Shown: positions 1 to 9,700 of the stretch, one piece after another
How the letters are laid out: each line of letters opens with the position of its first letter
How positions within the stretch are numbered: the stretch's first letter is position 1
Origin: Vanilla planifolia
Taxonomy: Eukaryota > Streptophyta > Magnoliopsida > Asparagales > Orchidaceae
Assembly (NCBI GenBank): GCA_023846275.1
Contig: JAIUJO010000083.1
Location: 1,451,774 to 1,515,773, forward strand
Reading direction: 5' to 3'
DNA: 64,000 nucleotides
Made by a program: the position numbers and the translations under genes
The notes under the pieces: generated by a model
What the model saw: the letters and a program-made list of their open reading frames with translations, nothing else
Told to the model about the DNA's origin: nothing
Databases searched by the model: none

Positions 1-1269
1 CCATTTTATAGAGCTCAAATTTAAGCTCTAAATCCACTCCCAATGGCTCTAAAATGAATCAGCCATTTGGGTAACATACACATAGCAATCGCCATTTGAT
101 TTGGATCCTGAAATTGATGTTTTTCATTGAGTCTTCTATTTACAGTTCGAGATTAATCATGATCGTTGGATCGAGGTGGCCTTGATCTGGCCAATTGGAT
201 CACACATTGATTGCTTTGAATGTATTAGTATTATTTGTCCAGGAATCATTTGATTTAAAACAATTACCACAGTTGTTTCGCATCTTCTCGCAAATCTGCT
301 CAGGTTTGATGCTCCTGCTTGTCAATTTACTTTTTATTTGCAGCATCTTACCTTGATTAACCAAGTGGTCAAATCGTGCCTGCCATTTCGCCTTCTTTGA
401 CAATCGAATGGCAGTTTTGTCCCACATAGCCTAAATTTTTTGCTATTTCTCAAACTATTGGGGTTGGCCCCCTCTTCCTCAACCAAGATTTCCTCACTTG
501 GTGCTGGTTGACTTCTTTTTTATTCTTTTTCCATTCATCTTTCCCTACGAGCTGATTTTGCACATATACAATCCAGCTGCTGCGGGCTTATTTCGCACTT
601 GTTCCGTTCAGCAGCTTTCCGTGCGGCCTTCTTCCATGATCTTCGAGCTTTGCTCTCACCTTTTGGGTCTATCAATTATTTTTATTTTATTTTCTAAATC
701 CCTAAAGCCTGGATAGACCAACCGTCGGGTCGGGTCGACCCGCCAAACGCTAAAGTGAAAAATTCCGAGACTAAAATGGCTTTATGTTGTTTTGTGAGAA
801 TTTTTGTGCCAAAATTTTTAATATAAGTGTACCAAAAGAATTTTATATTATGATAGTATTACAAGTATCCTAAAATAACTATGAAAAGAAATTCATGAAA
901 AATAATTCTTAAATAATTTTAAAAAAATCAAATATCGATATATATACTTTTCATCAATAATCCTAGGCCCAAAAATCAAAATTCAATAATTATTAAACTT
1001 ATAACATTTTCAAATATTAGTACTACTAGTGTGCCACATCATCTCATAATTTGGATATATCAAATTAAAGAAAAATAAATAGATATTCAAGTATAAAAAT
1101 TTTAGTGTATGCATTCAATTTTAATGAAGCTTTCCATCACTCCAAGAGTCTTGAAGACAACTATTTTAGACATTTAAAGTTCATGGCTTGACTTAATTGA
1201 ATATTAATAATTTCACTTAAAGCAAGCCCTTATGAGATAAAAATATTTATGCTTGACTCATCAAACACA
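1..1269 (-). repeat. Large LTR-like repeat, copy A (truncated by window start)
   Basis: This segment matches three other places in the window: 28325-30243 in opposite orientation, 32325-34203 in the same orientation, and part of it at 43125-43760. In copies A, B and C similarity stops at the same point. Read on the minus strand here, that end begins TGTGTTTGATGAGTC, which looks like the TG end of an LTR. The body contains the shared words GAGCTCAAATTTAAGCTC (18-35), a CGGGTCGACCCG-type stretch near 731-745, and a long AT-rich tail. No protein-coding sequence is seen in it. LTR identity is an inference from size, the shared TG terminus and copy number; no target-site duplication was found. Confidence 0.6.
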
Positions 1270-1700
1270 GGGGTTTAATAATAGTATTGATTCCTAAACA
1301 ATCAAATGCATACTAAACTCTATGAGGCTAAAGCACACCAAAAGACTATTCTCTAACATGTATCATCAAAGTTATTCATAGGCAAAGGTTAGAAAACTAT
1401 ACCTTTTGCAATATTCAATAGACTTCATCAACTTTAGACAATGTACAAAGAGTACGGGGTTCTTTTTTGTGCTGAGGCAAAGCCTTCCATGATGGTTCCC
1501 AAAAAATTCCTTGATGAAGAAGAATGCTAGAATTGGTATATAGTAGACTAGAAGATCTTTCGAACTACTTTTCATCTCTTTTACCCTACCAATAACCTTA
1601 CATAAATCATCAATCGGTTAATTCTTTCAAAAAGTGTTTGATAAAATTTCTAACCTTACATAGTCAAATCACTTGACTTAGTTCCCAAAGTTCTCAGTGA
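1270..1700. other. Unassigned AT-rich spacer
   Basis: This lies between the repeat end and the organellar insert. A 67-codon minus-strand frame at 1372-1575 resembles nothing I know and has no supporting signals. The left edge of organellar DNA is placed near 1.7 kb because base composition changes there and a GGGCCCCTCCTAGGGAA motif typical of the mitochondrial-type section appears at 1893-1912. The exact junction is not visible. Confidence 0.4.
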
Positions 1701-2080
1701 AAAGTCAATGTTGACTAATATATCAGCACGATCATACTTCCTATAGATAAGTAATCTATGGAAAGAACTGTCCCCAGCTCAGTAACCACCACAGACCTTG
1801 TTCCTCGAGCAGTTTCACGGAACACTAGAGAATAGATGGTTACAATTGAGCTCGACACCATTTGCGGGGGCACAAGGCAAAAAAATTGAAAGAAGGGCCC
1901 CTCCTAGGGAATCTACCAAGGGTAACTATAGTTTCTTTCTCTTCTTTTTTTCATTTTTATCTAGGTTTATCTAATACAATACACAATACGCCATACGTCA
2001 TGGTGTATAATTTTGTGTCGTAAAGTAAAATGGGTGATCTATTTCCTTCAAAAAAAAGATTTGATCTTGGAGATTGCACG

Positions 2081-2191
2081 ATGCAAACTCTTCAACTCTT
2101 CATTTACATAGTAGTAATATTCTTTGTTTCTCTTTTCACATTCGGATTCTTATCTAATGATCAGGGGTGTAATCCTAGGCGTAAGGAAGAA
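2081..2191 (+). pseudogene. psbI: Plastid psbI remnant (photosystem II protein I), stop codon lost
   Basis: Plastid PsbI is a single-span subunit of the photosystem II core, about 36 residues long. The frame here starts [15 protein letters not shown] and continues with [14 protein letters not shown], matching the whole family protein including the membrane span and the SNDxGxNP tail. Changes include L2Q, K5Q, I20T and P28Q. The usual stop after the final EE is replaced by AAA, so the frame runs on to 2269. The frame is also open upstream to 2030, but the family start is the ATG at 2081. It is followed by trnS-GCU on the other strand, the standard plastid neighbour. Not expected to function outside the plastid. 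Confidence 0.9.
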
Positions 2192-2339
2192 AAAAAAGAT
2201 GAAATTTGTTTTTCATTTTTCATTGATTTTTCATCAATTAATATGAAGTTAATGTATCACAAAAAATGAATAAATAAAAAGAAAGAATAAAAGAATGGAA
2301 ATCTATTCCAATTCAACAATTTCAAGCAAGCTGGGGGTT

Positions 2340-2426
2340 GGAGAGAGGGGGATTCGAACCCTTGGTACGAATTATTTATACAACAGATTAGCAATCTAAA
2401 ACTTTAGTCCACTCAGCCATTTCTCC
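2340..2426 (-). tRNA. trnS-GCU: Plastid-derived trnS-GCU, probably decayed
   Basis: On the minus strand the sequence opens GGAGAAATGGCTGAGTGG, has the anticodon loop context TTGCTAA (GCT), a class II variable arm, and the T-arm GGGTTCGAATCCCC before the 3' acceptor strand. It sits between psbI and trnG exactly as in seed-plant plastids. The anticodon stem has changed: the family's GCGGC run reads TTTTA, so the stem is weakened. It is most likely a non-functional copy. Confidence 0.9.
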
Positions 2427-2658
2427 CCCATTCCAATTTGAACAATAGATCAAGATAGAAAAACTAATTCACTAAAAAGAATAAATGCATATAGGAATGA
2501 GAATGAATAGAAAAAAATATAAAAAAAGAAAAAGGTCTAACAAAAACACATAATAAACAAAATATGTGACAATGCTGAATTTTCTCTCATGCTATCTTGG
2601 TAGTATCTCATCACTTTGTTGGACAAAAGGTCCTCTCATATACAATAATGAATATATA

Positions 2659-2693
2659 GTGGGTATAGTTTAGTGGTTAAAGTATGATTCGTT
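2659..2693 (+). tRNA. trnG-UCC: trnG-UCC 5' exon (plastid-derived, degenerate)
   Basis: The segment GTGGGTATAGTTTAGTGG, then GTTAAAGTATGATTCGTT, corresponds to the 5' exon of plastid trnG-UCC, a tRNA gene split by a group II intron. The first acceptor base pairs differ from the usual GCGGG. The downstream exon is at 3408-3456, giving an intron of about 0.7 kb, close to the normal plastid length. Confidence 0.82.
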
Positions 2694-3407
2694 ATATTAC
2701 AAACTTCATAATAGTGAAGGGTTCTTTCCATTTTGTAATATATATACCTCCTATTCAGTATTTAGATCTCAATTTTGATCCAATACTTTCTTTTTGAAAG
2801 AGATTTCATCCTTTGCCCCTCAATAGAAGATTAGGAAAAAATATACATTATTACGAAATCTATCTAGATTTCTATCTAAAATCAATTTCTTTACAAACAA
2901 AATTGGATTATGAAATCGAGAAGCATAATTTTTGGATTGTATCATATTTCCAATTGAATTAGTGTGAATAAAGGATCTATAGATGATAGCACAAAGCTTA
3001 CATTTCAATCGTAACTAAATCTTCCATTTCTGCACTGTAAAAAAGAGATTGAAGCCAAATCCAAGTAGCTATAAAATAAGGGTTTTGGTTTACTAGAACC
3101 CTTGGCTTCTTTCCTTTTCTCAGCTCGATAGAAATTCTTTTCCTTAGGATGTATGAATAGAAATAGGGAATGAAGTAAGTGGACTAGAAATCTAGAATTG
3201 ATCTCTTTTAGAGGGATCATCTAGAAAGCAAGAAGTTTTATATGTATTCAAAAAAAGCTAACATAGATGCTATGGATCTAATGGATTCTCTAGTGAGAAT
3301 CCTATAATTTTTCATTAAGGAGCCGAAGGAAACAAAAATCTCATGTTTGGTTTTGAATTCGAGATGTTTGGATATATTCAACATGATCAAGCAATGTCGA
3401 CTATCAC
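2694..3407 (+). other. Degenerate group II intron of trnG-UCC
   Basis: This stretch lies between the two recognised trnG exons, and its length fits the plastid trnG intron. The 3' end retains GCAATGTCGACTATCACC just before exon 2, as in plastid copies. The two minus-strand frames of 62 and 71 codons in it are chance openings in intron sequence. Confidence 0.7.
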
Positions 3408-3456
3408 CTCTAGCCTTCCAAGCTAATGATTTGGGTTCAATTCCCACTACACACTA
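3408..3456 (+). tRNA. trnG-UCC: trnG-UCC 3' exon (degenerate)
   Basis: The sequence TAGCCTTCCAAGCTAATGAT carries the TCC anticodon, followed by TTGGGTTCAATTCCC as T-arm and CACACT where the normal gene has CCCGCT. C-to-T and G-to-A differences in both stems make a working tRNA unlikely. Confidence 0.83.
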
Positions 3457-3573
3457 TATATTCTTTCATTTCACTACATAGGATATGCAGTATATTATCT
3501 ATTTTTATGTGCTTTATTGTACCCTTACTGTATTCCCTAATTCCATTTTTTGAACAAAAAATAGGAATGGAAG

Positions 3574-3645
3574 GTGTTCATTGTCTAATGGATAGGATAG
3601 AGGTCTTCTAACCCTTTGGTATATGATCAAATCTTATTGGAAGTG
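3574..3645 (+). tRNA. trnR-UCU: trnR-UCU (plastid-derived, degenerate)
   Basis: The sequence runs GTGTTCATTGTCTAATGGAT, then AGGTCTTCTAACCC with the TCT anticodon, then a T-arm region (GATCAAATC) in place of GGTTCAAATCC. The acceptor stem no longer pairs cleanly (GTGTTCA against TGGAAGT). Position between trnG and atpA is the plastid order. Confidence 0.85.
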
Positions 3646-3885
3646 ATGGATTTCCTTCTAATAGAATGATTTCCCTATATTAGAACAGAAAAAAGAAAAA
3701 ACAAGAACTCTTTTTTAAAGGATAAAGAAAAGAGACCCTTTTCATTTTGAATTATCAAATTTTTCTTAAGGATTTATCTTTTTTTTACATTCTTCTTTTT
3801 TTACTTTCTTAAATTAAATATTCTATTTATGTATTACTTTGATTCATATATTTAGATTATACTAGTTTTATTATATTGATTTTTT

Positions 3886-5416
3886 TCTTGAAGTAGAAAT
3901 AGTTTGATCTGTTCTTGGATAGCTTCTTTCAAAAGGGTTTCAACTTCTTTTGTGAATATCTTAGTAGTAGTAGTGGATACAATTTCTTGGAATTTAGGTT
4001 GATTCTTTGTCAAGTAATCTTTTCAGTAAAAGACAAATTCCTTTACTTGTCCAATTTCTAATGCATCAAGATATCCATTTTTTCCGACGTAAATAGTAGC
4101 TATCTGGTATTTCATCGCAAGAGGTTTTGATTTGGATTTTTTAAGAAACTCACATCATCATCGGCCTCTTGCCAATCGATTCTGAGTAGTTTGATCTACA
4201 TTAAAAGAAAATCATAAAAAGGCTTCTCACTTAGCAAATTGAGCTCATTCTAATTTGGATTTGTTGGCTCATGGCTTTGCTTGAACTTGAGGTACAGATC
4301 CTATTCTAGAAACTGAAATACCTACATGAATAGTAGGTCTGATTCTAGCATGAAATTGATACACAAATCAGAATAGCTATTAGTCTATAATAAAAATTAC
4401 ATTAGTAGGAATATACGTCAAAATATCTCCAGATTGAGACTTCAAAAATTGGTAAAGCAGTCATATTTCCTTCACCTAAACTAGAACTTTATTAAGTAGC
4501 TCTTTCCAAAATGCATGAATGTCAATACAAAAAGGATCTCCTAGATAAGCTTCATTCCCGGGGGTCTTCTTAATAGAAGAGACATTTGACGGTAAGCTTG
4601 TACCTGTTTGGAGAGATCATCATAAATTATGAAAGTATGTCATTCACAATACATAAAATATTCAGCTAGAGCCACCCCTATATAATATAAGGAAATGAGC
4701 AAGATATTGTAATGCAGCACGCGAATCGATTGTTTTAGCTATCATAATAGTGTATTCCATTGCCCTTTCTTCCTGGAGGGTAGTGACTACCTAAGAAATA
4801 GAAGAGGCTTTTTGCCCAATAGTTACATAAACACATATCATATCACATTTTGCCCTTTTTTATTGAGAATCGTAGCTATGGTATTACTATTTTACCAGTT
4901 TATCTATCTCCAATAATTCATTCTCATTGCCCACGTCCTATAGGGATCATTGAATCAATGGCAAGAGGTCCTGTTTGAAGGGGCTCGTATACAAAACGCC
5001 TCAAAATAATACCTGGGCCAAGAGATTCAATTAATTGAGGTTTAGAAGATGAAATTTCATCTCTACCATCCTTTAATAGGTTTAGTTAATGCATTTATAA
5101 CACAACAAAAATCAGCCTCGCTCACAAGGATATAGGTGATTCTTCCTGTTGCTTTTATAGAACTTCCCTCTTTGATCATGAAACAATCGCTCATTAATAA
5201 AATGAATTATCTGATTCATAATTCAGAGTAATACCAATTGTACCCTCTTCCAATTCTATTCATTCACCCGCCATTATTTGTCAAGGCCATAAATACAAGC
5301 AATACCATCGTCCACTTGAAGTACGGTACCCATATTCCAAATCTTGACTTCTCTATATACTATTGAATACATTTGCGAATAAGATTACCAATTTCGTCAG
5401 CTCGAAGGGTTTCCAT
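3886..5416 (-). pseudogene. atpA: Plastid atpA pseudogene (ATP synthase CF1 alpha)
   Basis: The alpha subunit of plastid ATP synthase is about 507 residues, and the span here matches a full-length copy. The minus-strand start at 5416 gives METLRADEIGNLI, equivalent to the family N terminus. A middle block near 4960-5040 reads [20 protein letters not shown] and then [12 protein letters not shown]. The C terminus near 3888-3970 reads [17 protein letters not shown]. Many in-frame stops and frameshifts interrupt it. The nucleotide-binding motif is itself broken: GDRQTGK now has TAA for Gln. It keeps plastid orientation relative to trnR and atpF. Confidence 0.93.
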
Positions 5417-5491
5417 TCCTATCTCTTCTCTTTTTTATTTCTTAGAAGGAAGGGAAAAATGAAACCTAAACTCTAAATGAGAGTCAAAAGG

Positions 5492-5905
5492 CTAATCAGT
5501 TATTTCTTCAACGAACCCTCAGATCCCAAGCACTGATGGTACAAGCACTAATGGTACGAAAATGTCATTCTCTATTCAAACACCTAATTAGAGTTCCTAG
5601 AGCTCTTGGTAAGGCTTATTGAAAACTTGTTGTTGAACCTGATTCATTGCTCTTTTTGTTTCAGAAAAAGAGTTTCATTTTGTTCAATTTTTAATCTTTC
5701 CAAACTATCGCAAGCCGCATGAATCAAATTGACTTTTTTCATTATATATCAGAATATCCATTGATTCGATACTCATCTGCTTCTATTTCGACTTCATGTA
5801 ATGGAGGCTGGGCTCTTTCAAGTTGTTCAATGGTCACCCTACAAAATTATTTTGAATTTTGAATAGCACTAAAGATCCTCTATTTTTGCTTATCCAAGAA
5901 ATCAT
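5492..5905 (-). pseudogene. atpF: Plastid atpF exon 2 pseudogene (ATP synthase CF0 subunit I)
   Basis: Subunit I (b) of the plastid ATP synthase forms the peripheral stalk. On the minus strand the conserved exon 2 text is still visible: an RIFSAIQN stretch near 5875, [20 protein letters not shown] around 5775-5835, INGYSDI, and the normal C terminus EEITD followed by TAG at 5492-5494. Stops and frame changes lie between these blocks. It follows atpA at the usual short distance. Exon 1 is not found in the window, so the copy is broken within or beyond the intron. Confidence 0.88.
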
Positions 5906-6435
5906 TTCATGAAAGTTGATTCTCTTTCCATTCATTTCAAAACTCTCATATCTATTCCCAAACCAAACAAGAATCGAAAGATTCATCTAGCTCTCATGCT
6001 CTATTTTGGCTTTGATACGTATTTCTGCCCCCATATCTTTGAATGGAATGAGCCTATCCACTTTTTTCTATTCGTATTCAAAGATATCAAAACTAAGAAC
6101 TTATATAAATAAGAATATTAAGGGACTCCTAATACTAGAACAAATTATTAGCAAAGTGAATTTTGGTTTTCTATTTTTAAATAAGTTGAAAATCAAAAAT
6201 TCAATTTGATAAGTCAAGATCCAAAAAAAAGAATACCAAAATTTCATTGTATGAAACTCAGAACAAAAAGAAAAGAAAGGAACCAAAGGGAAGAAATCAA
6301 GTGGATTCGCGAATTCCATATCCTAAAATTAGCCATTCCCAAAGTATTGTTTTGACAAAAAAAGAAAGGGCCGTTCCAACCTTAGTGGAACCTTCCAACC
6401 AAGTATTGCTAGGGAGCCGAGGAGTCGAGTCTATT
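5906..6435 (-). other. Probable partial atpF group II intron, end of plastid block
   Basis: The plastid gene order predicts the atpF intron here on the minus strand, and the composition is plastid-like. I could not identify intron domains with certainty. The four overlapping short frames between 5909 and 6444 do not resemble proteins. The plastid block appears to stop near 6435. Confidence 0.5.
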
Positions 6436-6439
6436 AGAA

Positions 6440-6735
6440 CTTAAAGCAATTGGTTTGCACTTTTTAAGTGTGGTTAGCATATTTTAAGTGTTTTTGTTAG
6501 TTTGTTAGCATTTTTAGGAATTTAAATGTTTAAATAATTTTAAATTTTAAATTTTAAATTATGAATAAACTTTTGAATTAGTGGGAAATTGGTTATTTTG
6601 CTCCCCTATAAATTGATGTAATTGTTGCTTTGTAATCAATGCATTTATGAATGAAAAGTTCATAGCTTCTTTCTTCCTTGCTTAAGAATTTTGCTACCCT
6701 TTTCGAATTTCTCCCTACACTTTTATTTCCATCAG
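6440..6735 (+). mobile_element. Possible short solo LTR at the plastid/mitochondrial junction
   Basis: About 300 bases of AT-rich sequence sit between plastid-derived and mitochondrial-type DNA. They contain repeats of TTAGCATTTTTAGGA-like words, a likely core promoter (CCCTATAAATTGATG at 6604-6618), and then GTAATCAATGCATTTATGAATGAAAA, an arrangement typical of plant copia-type LTRs. No second LTR, internal region or clear target duplication is seen. It may instead be nuclear filler. Confidence 0.35.
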
Positions 6736-9700
6736 AGTCCCCTCTCCCGGTAGGAGACTACCACCCATGAGCCTGACTTCATGTTCCTCAATAGCTCAAC
6801 GATCAAGCAAGCCGGTCTTACCTTTGCTTTTTCGAGATTTCGTTCAACAGCTACCGCCCTTTTTTGATACTCATGGAATTCTTCCTAAGGAGACAGAACA
6901 AGCGAAATCTCTTATCTTACTCAAAAATCGAAGTTCATGATTTGGGAGAGATGAAGCCCAGGGACGGTCCGAAGCCCCATACTTCATCTCAGAATTCACA
7001 CTATTATGATGTGATGTGAACCCGGGGCCAAAGGCTCTTATAGCTGAAATTCTTCTTCATATTCGAATCAAAGTTCATCAGGGGAGGCCATGTTTTAAAG
7101 AGTCAGTTGTCTAAGCATTGATTTAGGTGATCTGAGTTATTGAAGAGCTAGCATAGCATTTTGAGACAGATTCTTCCCCCGATCTATTTTCGAAAGAATC
7201 TAGTTCACTTTCACTTCTTCCTTTTTTGCTTATTCTTTCTTTCATATTAGTTCCTTTCCAACCTGAGTTCTTTTCCTGATCAATCTTCTATGGTGGATTG
7301 TCCTCTTTGATTGATTCCATTCTAATAGCTAGAGTCACTTATCTTTCGATATGAATCTTATGTATAGCCTCCCTGTCCCCCTAATAGCTAATAGAAGGGC
7401 TCCTTCTTCCCATATTGAGAAATTAGATAAACCTTCTTTTTATGTTAGACAGATTCGGCTACCCAAGATTTTGAATCACAAACAAAGCGAGGAGAGCGGT
7501 CTATTATCAGTGATGGCACCCATTACTAAAGAAGCCTTAAACATATTATCTTCTGTTGACCTTTCCCTCTAATAAAAGAGAAGGGTTTACTTTCTTTATG
7601 TGAAAAAGGAAGGGTGTACCATCCTTTTTTTCTTCTATTCTCTTTCAATGAAGAAAGGAAGGCTCTTCCAAGGAATGTGTTGCACATAAATCTCTTTTTC
7701 ACATGCTTGGTGCATACCTCATCCATCTACTAAGATGAACCTCCCCTATTGTGCACCCCTCCTAGCTATGCTTTCTTGAGTGTGATGAGCTAGTCATGAG
7801 ATCCCTTTATTGTGACACATTTCAATGTTTGATATTGAGACTATTCTGTCTCCTTGGTTGATTAGAAGGAATGAATCAATAATGCATTTGGGAATGAAAC
7901 AAAACAATAGTTTGAAAAAGCACTTCATGACATGAGTGATAGGGAAAAGACAACCCATCTTTTGTACATGTTTAGGAGAAAACTATACACATCTACTTTT
8001 AATAAGTTACTCAGTATCTCATATGCAGTTGGGGAAGCATCCTAGGTGATAGGGATTGTTATAGGATCTATATTACCTTCAATAGAGAGCACATTTGCTA
8101 TGAATTGAAATGGTTTTTAAGCTCCCTTAGAAAACTAGATGATGCTATCATTCGAAATCTTTAGCATGCTTCTATTTTGAGAATACCAAGCATAGGAGTC
8201 ATCATTAGAATCAGAGGACTTGTAATGGAAAGGAGCTGAGGAGGTCTAGACCAAATGATTCTTATCATCCAAATTCCTCTTTTGTCTTTCGAGTGACCTA
8301 AAAAGACTATCAGACTTCTAGCAAGATCACGCTCATGCAAGTGTCAGACTCCTGAGTGGTAGATCCTACCACGGAAATCATGGAGGATCGGGAGATAGAA
8401 TTGATAGCCTTCATAGGCGGAGGCTAGTGGAAGGATAAAGAACTCGTAGCGAGCACACTGCATATGCTTGATTCAGGTTTGAAATAAGGAGGGAAAGCTA
8501 GAATAATGCTTAATAGCTTCATCCTATACATCAGACTACCTCAATACGTCTAATGCTTTCTTTGTGTTAAAGGAAGAAAGGAAGCTAGACATGAGAAGAC
8601 CCAATTCCACTAAGAGATCCCTATTTCGATTTATGAAGGACAACAATTCACTGTTGATCTCAAATGCCTGAAACTGGAGAATGTTTACTATCTTGCATAG
8701 AGACTCACAACCTTCCTTGTGAAATATAGTTAAAGAGGAAAGTCAGGATTTATCTCCTGTATCTTTCAAGGCAATGTTCAATTGCCTAAATTCATACAGT
8801 CTGCTTAAGTCGATATCCTTAAAATATAATAAAAAATTAAAGGATAGAGATGAGGCACTTGGGTGGTGGCTATAGAAGCTTAGGGAGACTTCATTTTCAT
8901 GTGAGTCATAAATGGATTCGACTCAAGGTCATGGGGTCTTCCCTAGTACTAATGATGGTTTCCTTTTAAGATGGTGGCTAGAGGAAGACCTTCTACACCC
9001 ATAATTAGAAGGGGTCGTCTTTAATATGGACATAAAGGCTGTTAGATTGAAAGATCTAATAGGACCTCCATATCTTGATGAGGACGATTCTTCTATATTT
9101 GAAGAAGCGATTATTATAACCAATTGGCTAAAATCTTATCTTTGATATTTAAGAGATTATTCATTACTATTAAGTTCATTCAATTATTTCATTGATTTCT
9201 TGGACCTTAAATCATACCAACATTGTTGGATGGCCAAACCATTTAAAACTAAAAAACTATTTGGTCTGATATGGAATCTTTATGACGTTTCTTCATCATT
9301 TAGGTCTTGTGATTTGTGGTATCGGAAGCTTGCTTTGTGCTCTAATGTCTCAGATAGTTCGTTGTTACAAAATCCTTTGGTATAGGGAACTTGATAACCC
9401 CCTTTCAACTTTTCTTCTATTAAAGAGTAGCTCGGTTACCCCTGCTTTCCCTCAATAGTCAAGTTTGAAGAAGATAGTAATAGAACATTTGGATTGTGGA
9501 TTTTATGCTCTTCTTTTCTCCTCAGAGGCAACCTGAGGTGTAAGGACATTCTTTTATTATTCAAGGTGAACCTTAGAGATGAAGCATTCTCGTATTATAT
9601 TAGTGCTTAGAGCTTACGCGGTGGAAGATCCTCCTTTGTCCTGGTTCAAATCAACCTTCTTGAAGAGTGGTCAAGGGTGACTTGGACTGGCTAGTGCTTA

